Shown piece by piece: positions 1 through 8,456 of a stretch of 64,000 nt of DNA. This DNA is from Aridibacter sp965216195. Its GTDB lineage: Bacteria; Acidobacteriota; Blastocatellia; Pyrinomonadales; Pyrinomonadaceae. Where the stretch lies: positions 2,790,001-2,854,000 of the forward strand of contig OZ244151.1 of NCBI GenBank assembly GCA_965216195.1, written 5' to 3'. How positions within the stretch are numbered: the first letter of the stretch is position 1; each line of letters starts with the position of its first letter. The notes under the pieces are model-generated. The model was not told the origin of the DNA, did no database searches, and was given only the letters and a program-made list of their open reading frames with translations. The translations under genes and the position numbers were made by a program.

Positions 1-1405
1 ATGTGATTTTAAAGGTGTTGTAATGCCAATGTTCAAGATCCGCAACAAAATTTGGCGCGGGCTTTAAGCGTAAAACCAGCTTGCCGTTTTCGCCGGAAAT
101 TGTCGCATCGCCATACATTTTTCCGCCGTATGTTCCGGTATAGTCACTAAGGGGAAGCGTCGGTTGTGTGTTTGTTTTCCGCGCTTCTTCGATTTTCTTT
201 TTATTTGCCGCAGCCCGCTGTTTTCCACGAACAGAAAAAGTTTTATACTCCGCCGACCAATCTCGTTTCGGAGCATTTCGGAAAACGTCATAAATCTTGT
301 ATTGCAGAACCGACGGCACACCCTGTTCGCTGTTGGTTAAAACAACTAAACCGAGTTTTTCCTCCGGCATCATCGAGGTACGCGAAATCATTCCGTCCAG
401 CCCGCCGCCATGTGAAACGACTTTGCGACCGTGATAATTCCAGACGTTCCAGCCCAAACCATAAGTATTAAAATGCCTCGAAGGTATAAACCGGCTCGAA
501 CCCGGACTGATCGGCAAAATAACGGCCGGTTGATGCATTTGCCAAATATTCCCCGCACTAACTATTTGTTTTCCTTCAAATTTTCCGCCGTTAAGCTGCA
601 TGCGAAGCCAATTGGCAACGTCTGCCACAGACGAATTTAATCCCGCCGCCGCCGCCGCCGCTCCATCAACGTTTCCCCTGTGCAAAACCCTTAAACCATT
701 TCCGCCAGATTCGTTGTGGGGAAATGCGGCGTTTGTCTTAATGTCTTTTACGCTCGTGGTTGTGCGGTTCATTTTCAACGGTCTTAAAAATTTCTCGGTT
801 ACAAACTCGCCCCAGCTTTTTCCGGAAACTTTTTCGATGATTTTTCCGGCAGTGATAAACATCAAATTTTGATAACCAAATCCCGTACGAAACCCCCTGG
901 TTGGCTTCAGATATTTGAGGCGTTTAATAACCTCGTCGCTCGAATGGGTCGTTTCGTACCAAAGCAGATCGCCGCTAAAGGTTCCCAACCCAACCCGATG
1001 CGAAACCAAATCCCGAATCGTCAATTCACTCGTAACGTATGGATCGTAGAGTTCGAAGTCGGGTAGATACTTCGATACCTTGTCGTCCCATCCGCCGATC
1101 TTTTTCTCGTCGATCAATACAGCCAACGATGCCGTTGTAAAAGACTTTGAATTTGAAGCGATCGCAAAAAGCGTATCTTTATTGACCGCCACATTTCCGC
1201 CAAGTTTCTGAACTCCATATCCTTTTGCAAAAACAACCTTGTCGTCCTTAACGATGGCGATCGCCATTCCCGGGACATTCCAGTCCTTCTGAGCCTTTTG
1301 GGCGTAGGCGTCAATCTCCGCGAGTTTTGCATCGAGGCTTTGCGAAAATGCCAGATGCGGCACCACAAACAAAATGATAATCAACGAAATTAATTTATTC
1401 TTCAT
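1..1405 (-). CDS. Serine hydrolase, class C beta-lactamase family (3' end missing)
   Basis: The reading frame is open from the ATG at 1405 to the window edge (468 codons), so the C-terminus is cut. A signal peptide (about residues 1-21) is followed by a beta-lactamase/transpeptidase fold: the nucleophile motif S84-x-x-K87 (SNSK), Y178-Q-N180, and H332-G-G in the place of the KTG box. From about residue 418 the protein enters a DUF3471-like C-terminal domain. The family comprises periplasmic serine esterases and D-aminopeptidases; the substrate cannot be told from sequence. An alanine run (residues 249-254) comes from six consecutive GCN codons. It is the last gene of the minus-strand ileS-rluD block and may have its own promoter, because 144 bp separate it from rluD. 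Confidence 0.9.
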   Translation of the reverse strand, partial: MKNKLISLIIILFVVPHLAFSQSLDAKLAEIDAYAQKAQKDWNVPGMAIAIVKDDKVVFAKGYGVQKLGGNVAVNKDTLFAIASNSKSFTTASLAVLIDEKKIGGWDDKVSKYLPDFELYDPYVTSELTIRDLVSHRVGLGTFSGDLLWYETTHSSDEVIKRLKYLKPTRGFRTGFGYQNLMFITAGKIIEKVSGKSWGEFVTEKFLRPLKMNRTTTSVKDIKTNAAFPHNESGGNGLRVLHRGNVDGAAAAAAGLNSSVADVANWLRMQLNGGKFEGKQIVSAGNIWQMHQPAVILPISPGSSRFIPSRHFNTYGLGWNVWNYHGRKVVSHGGGLDGMISRTSMMPEEKLGLVVLTNSEQGVPSVLQYKIYDVFRNAPKRDWSAEYKTFSVRGKQRAAANKKKIEEARKTNTQPTLPLSDYTGTYGGKMYGDATISGENGKLVLRLKPAPNFVADLEHWHYNTFKIT

Positions 1406-1450
1406 GATTTTTTTTACCTGAACTACTAAAAAAGGGTTAGCATCAAAATG

Positions 1451-1483
1451 ATTGGAACGCAGGCGTCCTCGCCTGCATTGAGT
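1451..1483. repeat. REP-like short palindromic element
   Basis: A short element with a GCAGGCG...CGCCTGC hairpin between the serine hydrolase gene and rluD. It has the same layout as the left arm at 8244-8274 (a GATTGGA start, then a GC-rich hairpin, then TTG), so both belong to one dispersed intergenic family. Confidence 0.5.
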
Positions 1484-1549
1484 GCAACGCACGGCCCAAC
1501 TTTATACTTTTCATTCTAATCCAAACCACCTTGAAACGCGTACTCTTCC

Positions 1550-2761
1550 TCACAGTAATTTCAATAGTTTAGTCAATTCAGTCGGAAGCGGTTGCACAAA
1601 TTCCATGAGATTTTTTGTAACCGGATGCGTAAAAGCCAGTTTCTCTGCGTGAAGGAAAAATCTTTTCATTTCACCTATCGCTTTTCGCAGTTGGGCATCA
1701 GCGATTTGTTTATCACGACCTTCGTTGTAGGTCGCATCGCCTACAATCGGATGATTTATGTGCGATAAATGAACGCGTATTTGATGGGTTCTTCCGGTTT
1801 TTATATTCACATCTAGCAGCGTGAATTTTTCAAAACGCCGGCGAACTTTATAAATCGAAATCGCATTTCTTCCCTTTTTTTCGACCGCCATTTTTACACG
1901 GTTTTTCCTGTCGCGCGCTATAGGCTCGTTTATCTTTCCGCTCAATTTTCTTACAAATCCATGGACAAGCGCAACGTAGGATTTCGTCACCTTTCGGTCA
2001 CGAAATTGGGCCGAGAGTTTTTCGTTCGTTAATTCATTTTTGGCAACGACGATTAAACCCGAGGTGTCTTTGTCGAGTCTATGAACGATACCGATACGAT
2101 TGCGGATTGCGGATTGCGGATCTCGGATTTCCTGTTGCTCCAACGCCAGCGCTTCTTGCACACTCCCTTGCGGTCGTGTTTCCTCCTGTTTTTCTATCTT
2201 TGCACCTTTGCGCCTTTGCGGGATATCTTTTTGCGGCAACGTCTGCGCGTTTTGCACACTCCCTAGCGGTCGTGTTTCCACCTGTTTTTCTATCTTTGCA
2301 CCTTTGCGCCTTTGCGGGAGCTTGTTTTGATAAAAACGAAAAGCTACCGCGTTTGCCAGCGTCCCGCTCGATACTCCCGCTCCCGGATGAACGATCATCC
2401 CGGCCGGTTTATTTATTACAGCCAAATATTCATCTTCAAAAACGATGTCGAGTGGAATATCTTCGGGTTCAAAATTGTCGGAATCGTGCAAAACGAGTTC
2501 GACTGAAACCTGATCATCCTTGCGAAGTTTGAACGAGGATTTTGCCACTCCGCCGTTTACCAAAACGTTACCGTCATCAATCAATTTTTTCAGACGGGAG
2601 CGCGACCAATCAGCCACGCGTTCTGATAAAAAGATATCGAGGCGCATTCCGACGGCTTCTTTTTCCACCCTGTAATTCAGTATTTTGATATCTTCACTCA
2701 CAATAAAGCTAAGGGATGATGGAGAATTAAGGGACAAATAATCCCTGCTGATCCCCGCCAT
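1550..2761 (-). CDS. rluD: 23S rRNA pseudouridine synthase, RluD/RluA family, with repeat-derived insertion
   Basis: The enzyme isomerises uridines of 23S rRNA. An S4 RNA-binding domain lies at about residues 35-90, and the catalytic domain carries the HRLDKDTSG motif with the catalytic Asp230. Between the strand ending near residue 145 and GIVHRLD (about residue 223) there are roughly 75 extra residues not usual in the family. They contain two 32-residue repeats beginning PQRRKGAKIEK and end in a stretch encoded by heptamer DNA repeats. The insertion is in frame and the rest of the enzyme is intact, so the protein is probably active. The ATG at 2761 lies 18 nt after the lgt stop; a GTG at 2701 would also fit and would drop 20 residues that are not part of the family. 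Confidence 0.92.
   Translation of the reverse strand: MAGISRDYLSLNSPSSLSFIVSEDIKILNYRVEKEAVGMRLDIFLSERVADWSRSRLKKLIDDGNVLVNGGVAKSSFKLRKDDQVSVELVLHDSDNFEPEDIPLDIVFEDEYLAVINKPAGMIVHPGAGVSSGTLANAVAFRFYQNKLPQRRKGAKIEKQVETRPLGSVQNAQTLPQKDIPQRRKGAKIEKQEETRPQGSVQEALALEQQEIRDPQSAIRNRIGIVHRLDKDTSGLIVVAKNELTNEKLSAQFRDRKVTKSYVALVHGFVRKLSGKINEPIARDRKNRVKMAVEKKGRNAISIYKVRRRFEKFTLLDVNIKTGRTHQIRVHLSHINHPIVGDATYNEGRDKQIADAQLRKAIGEMKRFFLHAEKLAFTHPVTKNLMEFVQPLPTELTKLLKLL
2099..2133. repeat. Heptamer repeat inside rluD
   Basis: Five tandem 7-bp units (GATTGCG, three times, then two degenerate copies) within the rluD reading frame, encoding the end of its insertion. The same unit type occurs between the two tRNA genes at 38.1 kb. 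Confidence 0.8.
2156..2318. repeat. 96-bp-period direct repeat inside rluD
   Basis: Two 67-bp copies (2156-2222 and 2252-2318) at a period of 96 bp, which is a multiple of three and so keeps the frame. Each ends in CTTTGCACCTTTGCGCCTTT, a motif also found upstream of queC (about 52932-52957) and, degenerate, at the 3' end of lgt. Confidence 0.85.
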
Positions 2762-2779
2762 CCCTGTTTAATGTAACCT

Positions 2780-3604
2780 CTAAACCTCTGCGTCTTTTGC
2801 TATCTTTGCGTTTAAATCTCCCGTCTTTTTCCAACGCCAATATAGAAAAATCATGGATCCCGTCGCAACAACCAAACTTATCAGTTGCGAGGTTGAAAGC
2901 CCTGTCATTGTCGTGATACCCAGCAGGTCTCCACGCGGATCGTCGCGCACAAATTCCACCAGAAACCGAAAAATGCTGTAAATGATTCCATAAGCGATCA
3001 GGATTTGCCCATCAAATTTTTTCCTTCGATGAAGATAAAAGAGCAAACCAAAAACCGCGAGCATCGTAAACGATTCGTACAGTTGAGTCGGATGTAAATA
3101 AAGCGGACTGCCGTCAGCCGCATGAATCGGCACACCGGTATTTTGGTGTCCAAGCTCGGTAAACTGCACGCCCCAGGGATATTCGCAAACATCTCCCCAA
3201 CAGCAACCAGCCGAAAAGCACCCCAAACGTCCAAAGAACTGTCCTAGCGCGACGCCGGGCGCGAAAGCATCCCCAACCTTCCAAAAAGGCAGCTTGTACC
3301 AACGGATTAAAAACGCGAGAGTGAAAAAGCCGCCGATAAATCCACCGTAATAAACTCCGCCAGATCGCAAAAAATCTAGTGAGAAAAACTGTACATCGGG
3401 TTCAACGAAATACATCAAAATCTTCGAACCCAAAAGCCCACCAATAATCGTCCAAAGCCCTAGGTCGAAAATTCGATCTTTTATTAGCCCGTCGTTTTGG
3501 GCAAGCCGCGCTGCAACAAAGAGTGCGCACATCAAACCAAGCGCCAATAAAACACCATAGGTGTTTATCGGAAAATCGCCAATTCTAAAAAGCTCCGGGA
3601 ACAT
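2780..3604 (-). CDS. lgt: Prolipoprotein diacylglyceryl transferase
   Basis: Lgt transfers diacylglycerol from phosphatidylglycerol to the lipobox cysteine of prolipoproteins at the inner membrane, the first step of lipoprotein maturation. The 274-residue protein has about seven membrane helices, the HPTQLYES motif, and a GRLGCFSAGCCWG segment at the place of the Lgt signature. LspA, the next enzyme of the pathway, lies just upstream on the same strand. The last dozen residues (LNAKIAKDAEV) are encoded by a degenerate copy of the dispersed CTTTGCG-type repeat, so the tail is not ancestral. A heptamer array directly precedes the start codon. Confidence 0.95.
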   Translation of the reverse strand: MFPELFRIGDFPINTYGVLLALGLMCALFVAARLAQNDGLIKDRIFDLGLWTIIGGLLGSKILMYFVEPDVQFFSLDFLRSGGVYYGGFIGGFFTLAFLIRWYKLPFWKVGDAFAPGVALGQFFGRLGCFSAGCCWGDVCEYPWGVQFTELGHQNTGVPIHAADGSPLYLHPTQLYESFTMLAVFGLLFYLHRRKKFDGQILIAYGIIYSIFRFLVEFVRDDPRGDLLGITTMTGLSTSQLISLVVATGSMIFLYWRWKKTGDLNAKIAKDAEV

Positions 3605-3606
3605 TA

Positions 3607-3687
3607 ATCAGTTATCAGTTATCAGTTATCAGTTATCAGTTATCAGTTATCAGTTATCAGTTATCAGTTATCAGTTATCAGTTATCA
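3607..3687. repeat. Tandem heptamer array (ATCAGTT)n
   Basis: About 11.5 perfect copies of the 7-bp unit ATCAGTT, beginning 3 bp upstream of the lgt start codon. Near-perfect identity between units suggests recent slippage or expansion. It fills most of the gap between lgt and the upstream acetyltransferase gene. Confidence 0.97.
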
Positions 3688-3748
3688 CGAGATGATACGT
3701 TTCATTACAAAAATCACAAATGCAGAAATCGGGTTCTCCTCCAATGAG

Positions 3749-4189
3749 CTACAACTCCAATCTCATCTCAATTTCGCCATCCTCATCTATAACCCCCGTT
3801 TTCTCAAACCCCAAACTGCTATAAAGTTTCTCGGCACCTTTGTTATCAGGCACAAAAAACAAGAAAACCTCTTTACAGTCCTCGTTTTCGCTCATTTTTT
3901 CAATCAATTTCAGTGTTGCTGCTTTTCCCAAGCCGCGACCCTGAAATTTTTCGTCTATCATCAGACGCACTATATAATACTTTTTGCTCTCCGGATCCTT
4001 CCCATAAAGCGCAAAACCGACCAATTCATCATCATCATAAACGGCGCGCGGTATCAGGTAACGATACACCGTTGTTTGGGCAATTGACATAACATTTGCC
4101 GCAACAAATGTCTTTTGACCGTCACCGACATTTAACTTTGTAACCGCTTCGAAATTCTCTTTGCCGATTTTACGTAAAGAAACGCTCAT
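3749..4189 (-). CDS. GNAT acetyltransferase, spermine/spermidine acetyltransferase-like
   Basis: A 146-residue single-domain GNAT protein. The acetyl-CoA binding segment Q-G-R-G-L-G-K is at about residues 83-89, and the C-terminal GAEKLYSSLGF motif is typical. The overall pattern (DLVGFALYG-like segment, then IDEKFQGRGLGK) is close to the BltD/PaiA polyamine acetyltransferases, so acetylation of a polyamine or another small amine in the cytoplasm is a reasonable guess. It sits between lspA and lgt. Confidence 0.85.
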   Translation of the reverse strand: MSVSLRKIGKENFEAVTKLNVGDGQKTFVAANVMSIAQTTVYRYLIPRAVYDDDELVGFALYGKDPESKKYYIVRLMIDEKFQGRGLGKAATLKLIEKMSENEDCKEVFLFFVPDNKGAEKLYSSLGFEKTGVIDEDGEIEMRLEL

Positions 4190-4270
4190 TGTTTGCTAGG
4201 TATGATGCAAATGGGTATCGCGAATGTTAATGAGCTCTTTTAAGGGTCTTGCCAGAAACCAAACTGTTTG

Positions 4271-4834
4271 CTATTGCTCACTATGCTTATTTTCAGGCTT
4301 ATTCACAGAAACCCTTTCTTCCCTTTTGTCCTTTGCGTGGGTATCTTCATCTTTCTTACTCAAAAGCATATCCAAAATGAGTAAACCCGCTCCGGTGCAA
4401 ATTGCTATGTCGGCAATATTAAACGTAGGGTAATGCCAGTTTCCAAATTGAAAATCGATAAAATCAACGACAAACCCCAAACGTATCCGATCGACCACGT
4501 TTCCCAAGATTCCCGCCAGAAGAAGCGCGAGAGCGCCAAGAATTCTATCGTCGGTTCGCGGTGTACGCCAAAAAAAATAAAGAACTAAAGTTGCCGCCAA
4601 GAAAGCTAGAAGCGATAAAACCCAGCGCCCTGTATCGCCGCCATTATCAAACATGCTAAAAGCAACGCCCGTATTTTGCGCGTAGGCGAAATTGAAAAAG
4701 TCTGGAATGATCTCCCAGTCGCCACCAAAACGCAGCTTCCGGCTCGCCCAGGCTTTCGTGGTCTGATCAACAAGGAAAACAGCGGCAGTAGCCACCAAAT
4801 ATCCAAGTTTCCAATATATGCCGCGTTTACTCAT
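4271..4834 (-). CDS. lspA: Lipoprotein signal peptidase (signal peptidase II)
   Basis: LspA is an inner-membrane aspartyl protease that removes the signal peptide of diacylglyceryl-prolipoproteins. The 187-residue protein has four predicted membrane helices and the two catalytic aspartates in GNVVDRI (D115) and FNIADIAI (D142), matching the E. coli positions. Its start overlaps the upstream GNAT gene by 8 bp, so translation is probably coupled. The charged C-terminal tail after residue 160 is variable in the family. Several putative lipoproteins in this window (PrsT-like, CehA-like) would be its substrates. Confidence 0.97.
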   Translation of the reverse strand: MSKRGIYWKLGYLVATAAVFLVDQTTKAWASRKLRFGGDWEIIPDFFNFAYAQNTGVAFSMFDNGGDTGRWVLSLLAFLAATLVLYFFWRTPRTDDRILGALALLLAGILGNVVDRIRLGFVVDFIDFQFGNWHYPTFNIADIAICTGAGLLILDMLLSKKDEDTHAKDKREERVSVNKPENKHSEQ

Positions 4835-5255
4835 CTAAAATTTCTTTGCAAAAGAAGATCTCCCCGATTCCATCATTGATTCCCTCGATCTTGCCACACT
4901 CTTCAAACCCCATGTGCCTGTGCCAATCCTGAGGTTCGGGTTCGTTTTCTTGCGACGAACTGTAGAGCCTTTTGTGATTTCGATTCGCCAAAAACCTTTC
5001 AAGAATCCCCAGCATCCGCTTGCCTATTCCCTGACGGCGATGTTCCTCCAAAACTCTGATCAAGGCGATATAAGGAACCATCGACCATAGATATTCCAAC
5101 TCTATAAAACCTACCGGTTTGTCGTTGAGCTCAGCGACGATTAACTCGTCAAGGTCGATCTTTCGGATTAGCGTTTCTTCTGCGATGTAGACTTGAGGCC
5201 GAAGAAACCCAACATCGCCCGCGACAGCTTTCCTTACAACAACTTCATCGCACAT
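4827..5255 (-). CDS. GNAT family N-acetyltransferase
   Basis: A 142-residue GNAT protein with the acetyl-CoA loop R-R-Q-G-I-G-K-R (about residues 71-78) and a C-terminal HMGFEECGKI motif. No substrate can be named. It starts 3 bp after the ileS stop and overlaps lspA by 8 bp, so it is embedded in the ileS-lspA transcription unit, a position often occupied by unrelated small genes. Confidence 0.85.
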   Translation of the reverse strand: MCDEVVVRKAVAGDVGFLRPQVYIAEETLIRKIDLDELIVAELNDKPVGFIELEYLWSMVPYIALIRVLEEHRRQGIGKRMLGILERFLANRNHKRLYSSSQENEPEPQDWHRHMGFEECGKIEGINDGIGEIFFCKEILDE

Positions 5256-5258
5256 GTG

Positions 5259-8123
5259 CTAAGCGGAAGCCATCAACTCCATCTGTCCGAGCGCCTGAAA
5301 ACATCTTTCGCAAACGGTCGGAAATTCTTCAAAATCGCCGACGCGATTCGAAAAGTTCCAGCAGCGCTCACATTTTTCACCGACAGCATTTAGAACTTTC
5401 ACATTGATTCCATCACCTTCTCTAAGCTCAACCTGCGAGACGATAAAGATGTAACGAAGCTGATCCGAATACGGCTTCAAAAACTCATAGTCATCAGAAT
5501 TGACCGTTAATTCGACCTTTGCCTGAAGCGAAGAGCCGATTGTTTTTTCGTTTCTCGCATCTTCAAGCTTTTTCAAAACCTCATCGCGCACAGAAAAAAT
5601 ACGTTCCCAGTTTTGGAGAAGTTCATCTTCCGCCTGTCCGGACGCCCGAGGAAATTCCGCGAGGTGAACCGAATCTATGTTCGTGCCGGGCAGGTTTTCA
5701 AAAGCCTCATCAGCCGTAAAGGCCAAAATCGGTGCGAGCAAACGCGCTAAGGCATCTGCAATTTTGAAAACAGCCGTCTGCGCTGAGCGTCTTTCATCAG
5801 ATTTTGGAGCATAGATGTAGAGACGGTCCTTGATGATATCGAAATATCTTGCCGAAAGCGTAACCGTCACAAAATCGTAAATCGTTCGGTAAACCAATTG
5901 GAAATCGTAAGTTTTATAGCCTTCTAAAACCTTTCCAACTGCAACATCCAGGCTTGCCAACGCCCAACGGTCAATCTCCTCCAGGTTTACCCGTGAAATT
6001 GAATCAGCTTCCGGATCAAACCCCTCTAAATTTCCGAGCGCGTAGCGAAGTGTGTTACGAAACTTTCGATATGCATCGACAATTCGCTCCAAAATCTCGT
6101 CCGAGCAACGAACGTCTTCGGTATAATCAACCGCTGCCGCCCAAAGCCTAAGGATTTCCGCACCGGATTTATCGATAATTTCCTTCGGAGCGGTTACATT
6201 TCCTAGCGACTTGGATTGCTTTTTTCCATCTCCATCTACAACCCAACCGTGAGTTAAAACCGTTTTGTAGGGCGCCCGATCGTGCTTCGCGAGGCCGCAC
6301 ATCAAAGACGAATTAAACCAACCGCGATACTGATCTCCGCCTTCTAAATAAACTTCCGCCGGATAGCGCAAATTATCTCTGGTTCCTAAAACCGCTACGC
6401 ATGACGAGCCCGAATCAAACCAGACATCAAGAATATCGGTCTCTTTCGTAAATTCACTCCCTTCACATTTCTTGCATTTATAGCCGTCCGGCAGTAGCTC
6501 GCTCACCTCTTTGTTATACCAGGCGTCGGAAGTCTCTTCAGCGAAAATGTCGGCGATGTGGTAAACCATTTCGGCGTCGCTAGTCGCCTCATTGCAATCA
6601 TCGCAGTAAAAGACTGGAATCGGGACTCCCCAGGCTCGCTGGCGCGAAACACACCAATCCGGGCGACCAGCGATCATATTGTGAATACGACCTTCGCCCC
6701 AGGTCGGGTGCCAATTCACATTTTTGACTTCCGCTACTCCGTTTTCACGAAGTGAAGCTCCTTTGCCATTCGTTGCTTTTGCATCCATCGAAATAAACCA
6801 CTGCGGAGTCGCTCGAAAGATCACCGGATTTTTACAACGCCAACAATGTGGATAGCGATGCTCGTAATCTTCGGTATAAAGCAGCATCCCCGATTCACGC
6901 AGGAATTCGACGATTTTATTGTTAGCCTCAAAAACTTGTTGACCAGCAAAATGCTCGACATCATCCTGAAAATGTCCGCCGTTGTCGACCGGGCAATAAA
7001 TCTCCAATCCATACTGCTTCCCTATCACAAAGTCGTCGTGTCCGTGTCCCGGAGCCGTGTGAACACATCCCGTACCGGCGCCTGCAGGTTTTGTGTCAGA
7101 GTCTTTTACGTCAAGCTCGGTCTCCGCATCGGATTCGCCCAGGGTTACGTGGTCGCCGTTCATCAAAAGCGAAACGCGATCAATCCAGGGATGTTTTGCT
7201 TCCAAACGGTCAAGCTTTGCGCCATTAAAACGCGTCAATTCCTTAACGTTTTCAAAGCCGCAAACTTCGCTCAAGTGTCCGATCAGTTCGGACGCGAGTA
7301 TATAAACTTCACCATTTGTTTCGATCGCCGAATACTCAAAATCAGGGTGAACCGTAATCCCTAAATTCGCAGGGATCGTCCACGGAGTAGTAGTCCAGAT
7401 CAAAACGAAAACTTCCTTTCCCGAAAGCGCCGGATCAATCTCGGCAGAGTCCGAAACCAACGGAAACTTAACGTAGATCGAAGGCGAAGAATGCTCAGCA
7501 TATTCAACTTCAGCTTCTGCCAAAGCCGTCTGATCATGTACGCACCAATAAACCGGGCGCGCACCTTTATAAACAAACCCGCGCTCAACAAAATTGCCAA
7601 AAAGTCTCGCGGTTTCCGATTCGTATTCGTGGGACATCGTCAGATAAGGATTATCCCATTCGCCCAAAATACCTAGCCTTTGAAAGTCTTTTGTCTGAGA
7701 TTTTAGAGCCTTTGCTGCATGTTCGCGGCAAATTCTCCGAAACGTTCCGACCGGTAAATCGTTTTTATTTTTACCCTTTTTTGCCAAAGCTTTTTCAACG
7801 TATTTTTCGATTGGAAGCCCGTGGCAATCGTAGCCAGGCACATACGGCGAATCATAACCCCGCATCGTTGCTGACTTAACAATGAAATCTTTGAGAATCT
7901 TATTTAGTGCCGTACCGATATGTATATTGTCATTTGCGTACGGCGGTCCGTCGTGCAAAATAAACTGCTCAGCTCCCTTACGGCTTTCGCGAATCTTGCC
8001 ATAGAGATCCAGCTCATCCCACTTTTTCAGCCGCGCAGGCTCAGCCTGGGAAAGATTCGCCTTCTGCGAAAACTTCGTCTTCGGTAAATTGATTGTCTTT
8101 TTTAACTTAACTGGTTCGGTCAT
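5259..8123 (-). CDS. ileS: Isoleucyl-tRNA synthetase
   Basis: A class I aminoacyl-tRNA synthetase charging tRNA-Ile. The signature HIGH appears as HIGT (residues 68-71 from the chosen start) and KMSKS as KQSKS before LGN. The editing domain, anticodon-binding domain and a C-terminal zinc motif (CERCWN ... CERC) are all present. I chose the ATG at 8123 (MTEPVKLKK) because it matches the usual N-terminus; a GTG at 8147 adds eight residues. It heads the block ileS-GNAT-lspA-GNAT-lgt-rluD. I saw no T-box leader upstream. Confidence 0.96.
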   Translation of the reverse strand: MTEPVKLKKTINLPKTKFSQKANLSQAEPARLKKWDELDLYGKIRESRKGAEQFILHDGPPYANDNIHIGTALNKILKDFIVKSATMRGYDSPYVPGYDCHGLPIEKYVEKALAKKGKNKNDLPVGTFRRICREHAAKALKSQTKDFQRLGILGEWDNPYLTMSHEYESETARLFGNFVERGFVYKGARPVYWCVHDQTALAEAEVEYAEHSSPSIYVKFPLVSDSAEIDPALSGKEVFVLIWTTTPWTIPANLGITVHPDFEYSAIETNGEVYILASELIGHLSEVCGFENVKELTRFNGAKLDRLEAKHPWIDRVSLLMNGDHVTLGESDAETELDVKDSDTKPAGAGTGCVHTAPGHGHDDFVIGKQYGLEIYCPVDNGGHFQDDVEHFAGQQVFEANNKIVEFLRESGMLLYTEDYEHRYPHCWRCKNPVIFRATPQWFISMDAKATNGKGASLRENGVAEVKNVNWHPTWGEGRIHNMIAGRPDWCVSRQRAWGVPIPVFYCDDCNEATSDAEMVYHIADIFAEETSDAWYNKEVSELLPDGYKCKKCEGSEFTKETDILDVWFDSGSSCVAVLGTRDNLRYPAEVYLEGGDQYRGWFNSSLMCGLAKHDRAPYKTVLTHGWVVDGDGKKQSKSLGNVTAPKEIIDKSGAEILRLWAAAVDYTEDVRCSDEILERIVDAYRKFRNTLRYALGNLEGFDPEADSISRVNLEEIDRWALASLDVAVGKVLEGYKTYDFQLVYRTIYDFVTVTLSARYFDIIKDRLYIYAPKSDERRSAQTAVFKIADALARLLAPILAFTADEAFENLPGTNIDSVHLAEFPRASGQAEDELLQNWERIFSVRDEVLKKLEDARNEKTIGSSLQAKVELTVNSDDYEFLKPYSDQLRYIFIVSQVELREGDGINVKVLNAVGEKCERCWNFSNRVGDFEEFPTVCERCFQALGQMELMASA

Positions 8124-8243
8124 ATCGTTTATACAGAAAACCTGCACGTTAGCTTCGGTGAAAATTCATTTTGTCGTGAATGTGAACAGCACCTCCCTCC
8201 CGGGTCCATGCCTGTTTATCAAAGTTGGAAGTTTAACATTTAG

Positions 8244-8361
8244 TTGATTGGAGCGTAAGCATCCATGCTTGCGTTGGTGTGTTAGCACGAACATCTGTTT
8301 AGGGCATTTTTTCGAACATATGACATGTTCGACGCAAGCGAGACGCTTACGCTCCAGTCAA
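8244..8361. repeat. Inverted repeat pair of REP-like elements
   Basis: Two arms of about 30 bp (8244-8274 and 8332-8361) in opposite orientation: TTGATTGGAGCGTAAGC against GCTTACGCTCCAGTCAA, with one mismatch in 17, and GCTTGCGT against ACGCAAGC. The pair occupies the divergent gap between ileS and the secreted-protein gene (8124-8456). No other feature is evident there. Confidence 0.85.
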
Positions 8362-8456
8362 GCAACTGAAAATCTAGTTTAGTAGCCAATATTTGTTGCG
8401 CAATAATGAACCGCATGGCAAACTAGTTTTCGATTTTCGGCATCTTTAAATACGCA

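Noticed and set aside
846..1368. Frames opposite or out of phase with the serine hydrolase
   Set aside because: The continuous minus-strand frame with signal peptide, SxxK and YxN motifs explains the region.
2081..2532. Several plus-strand frames across the rluD insertion
   Set aside because: Shadows of the repeat-rich stretch; the minus-strand RluD frame is continuous and carries the family motifs.
8124..8243. T-box riboswitch upstream of ileS
   Set aside because: No AGGGTGG-type T-box sequence or terminator/antiterminator pair could be found.
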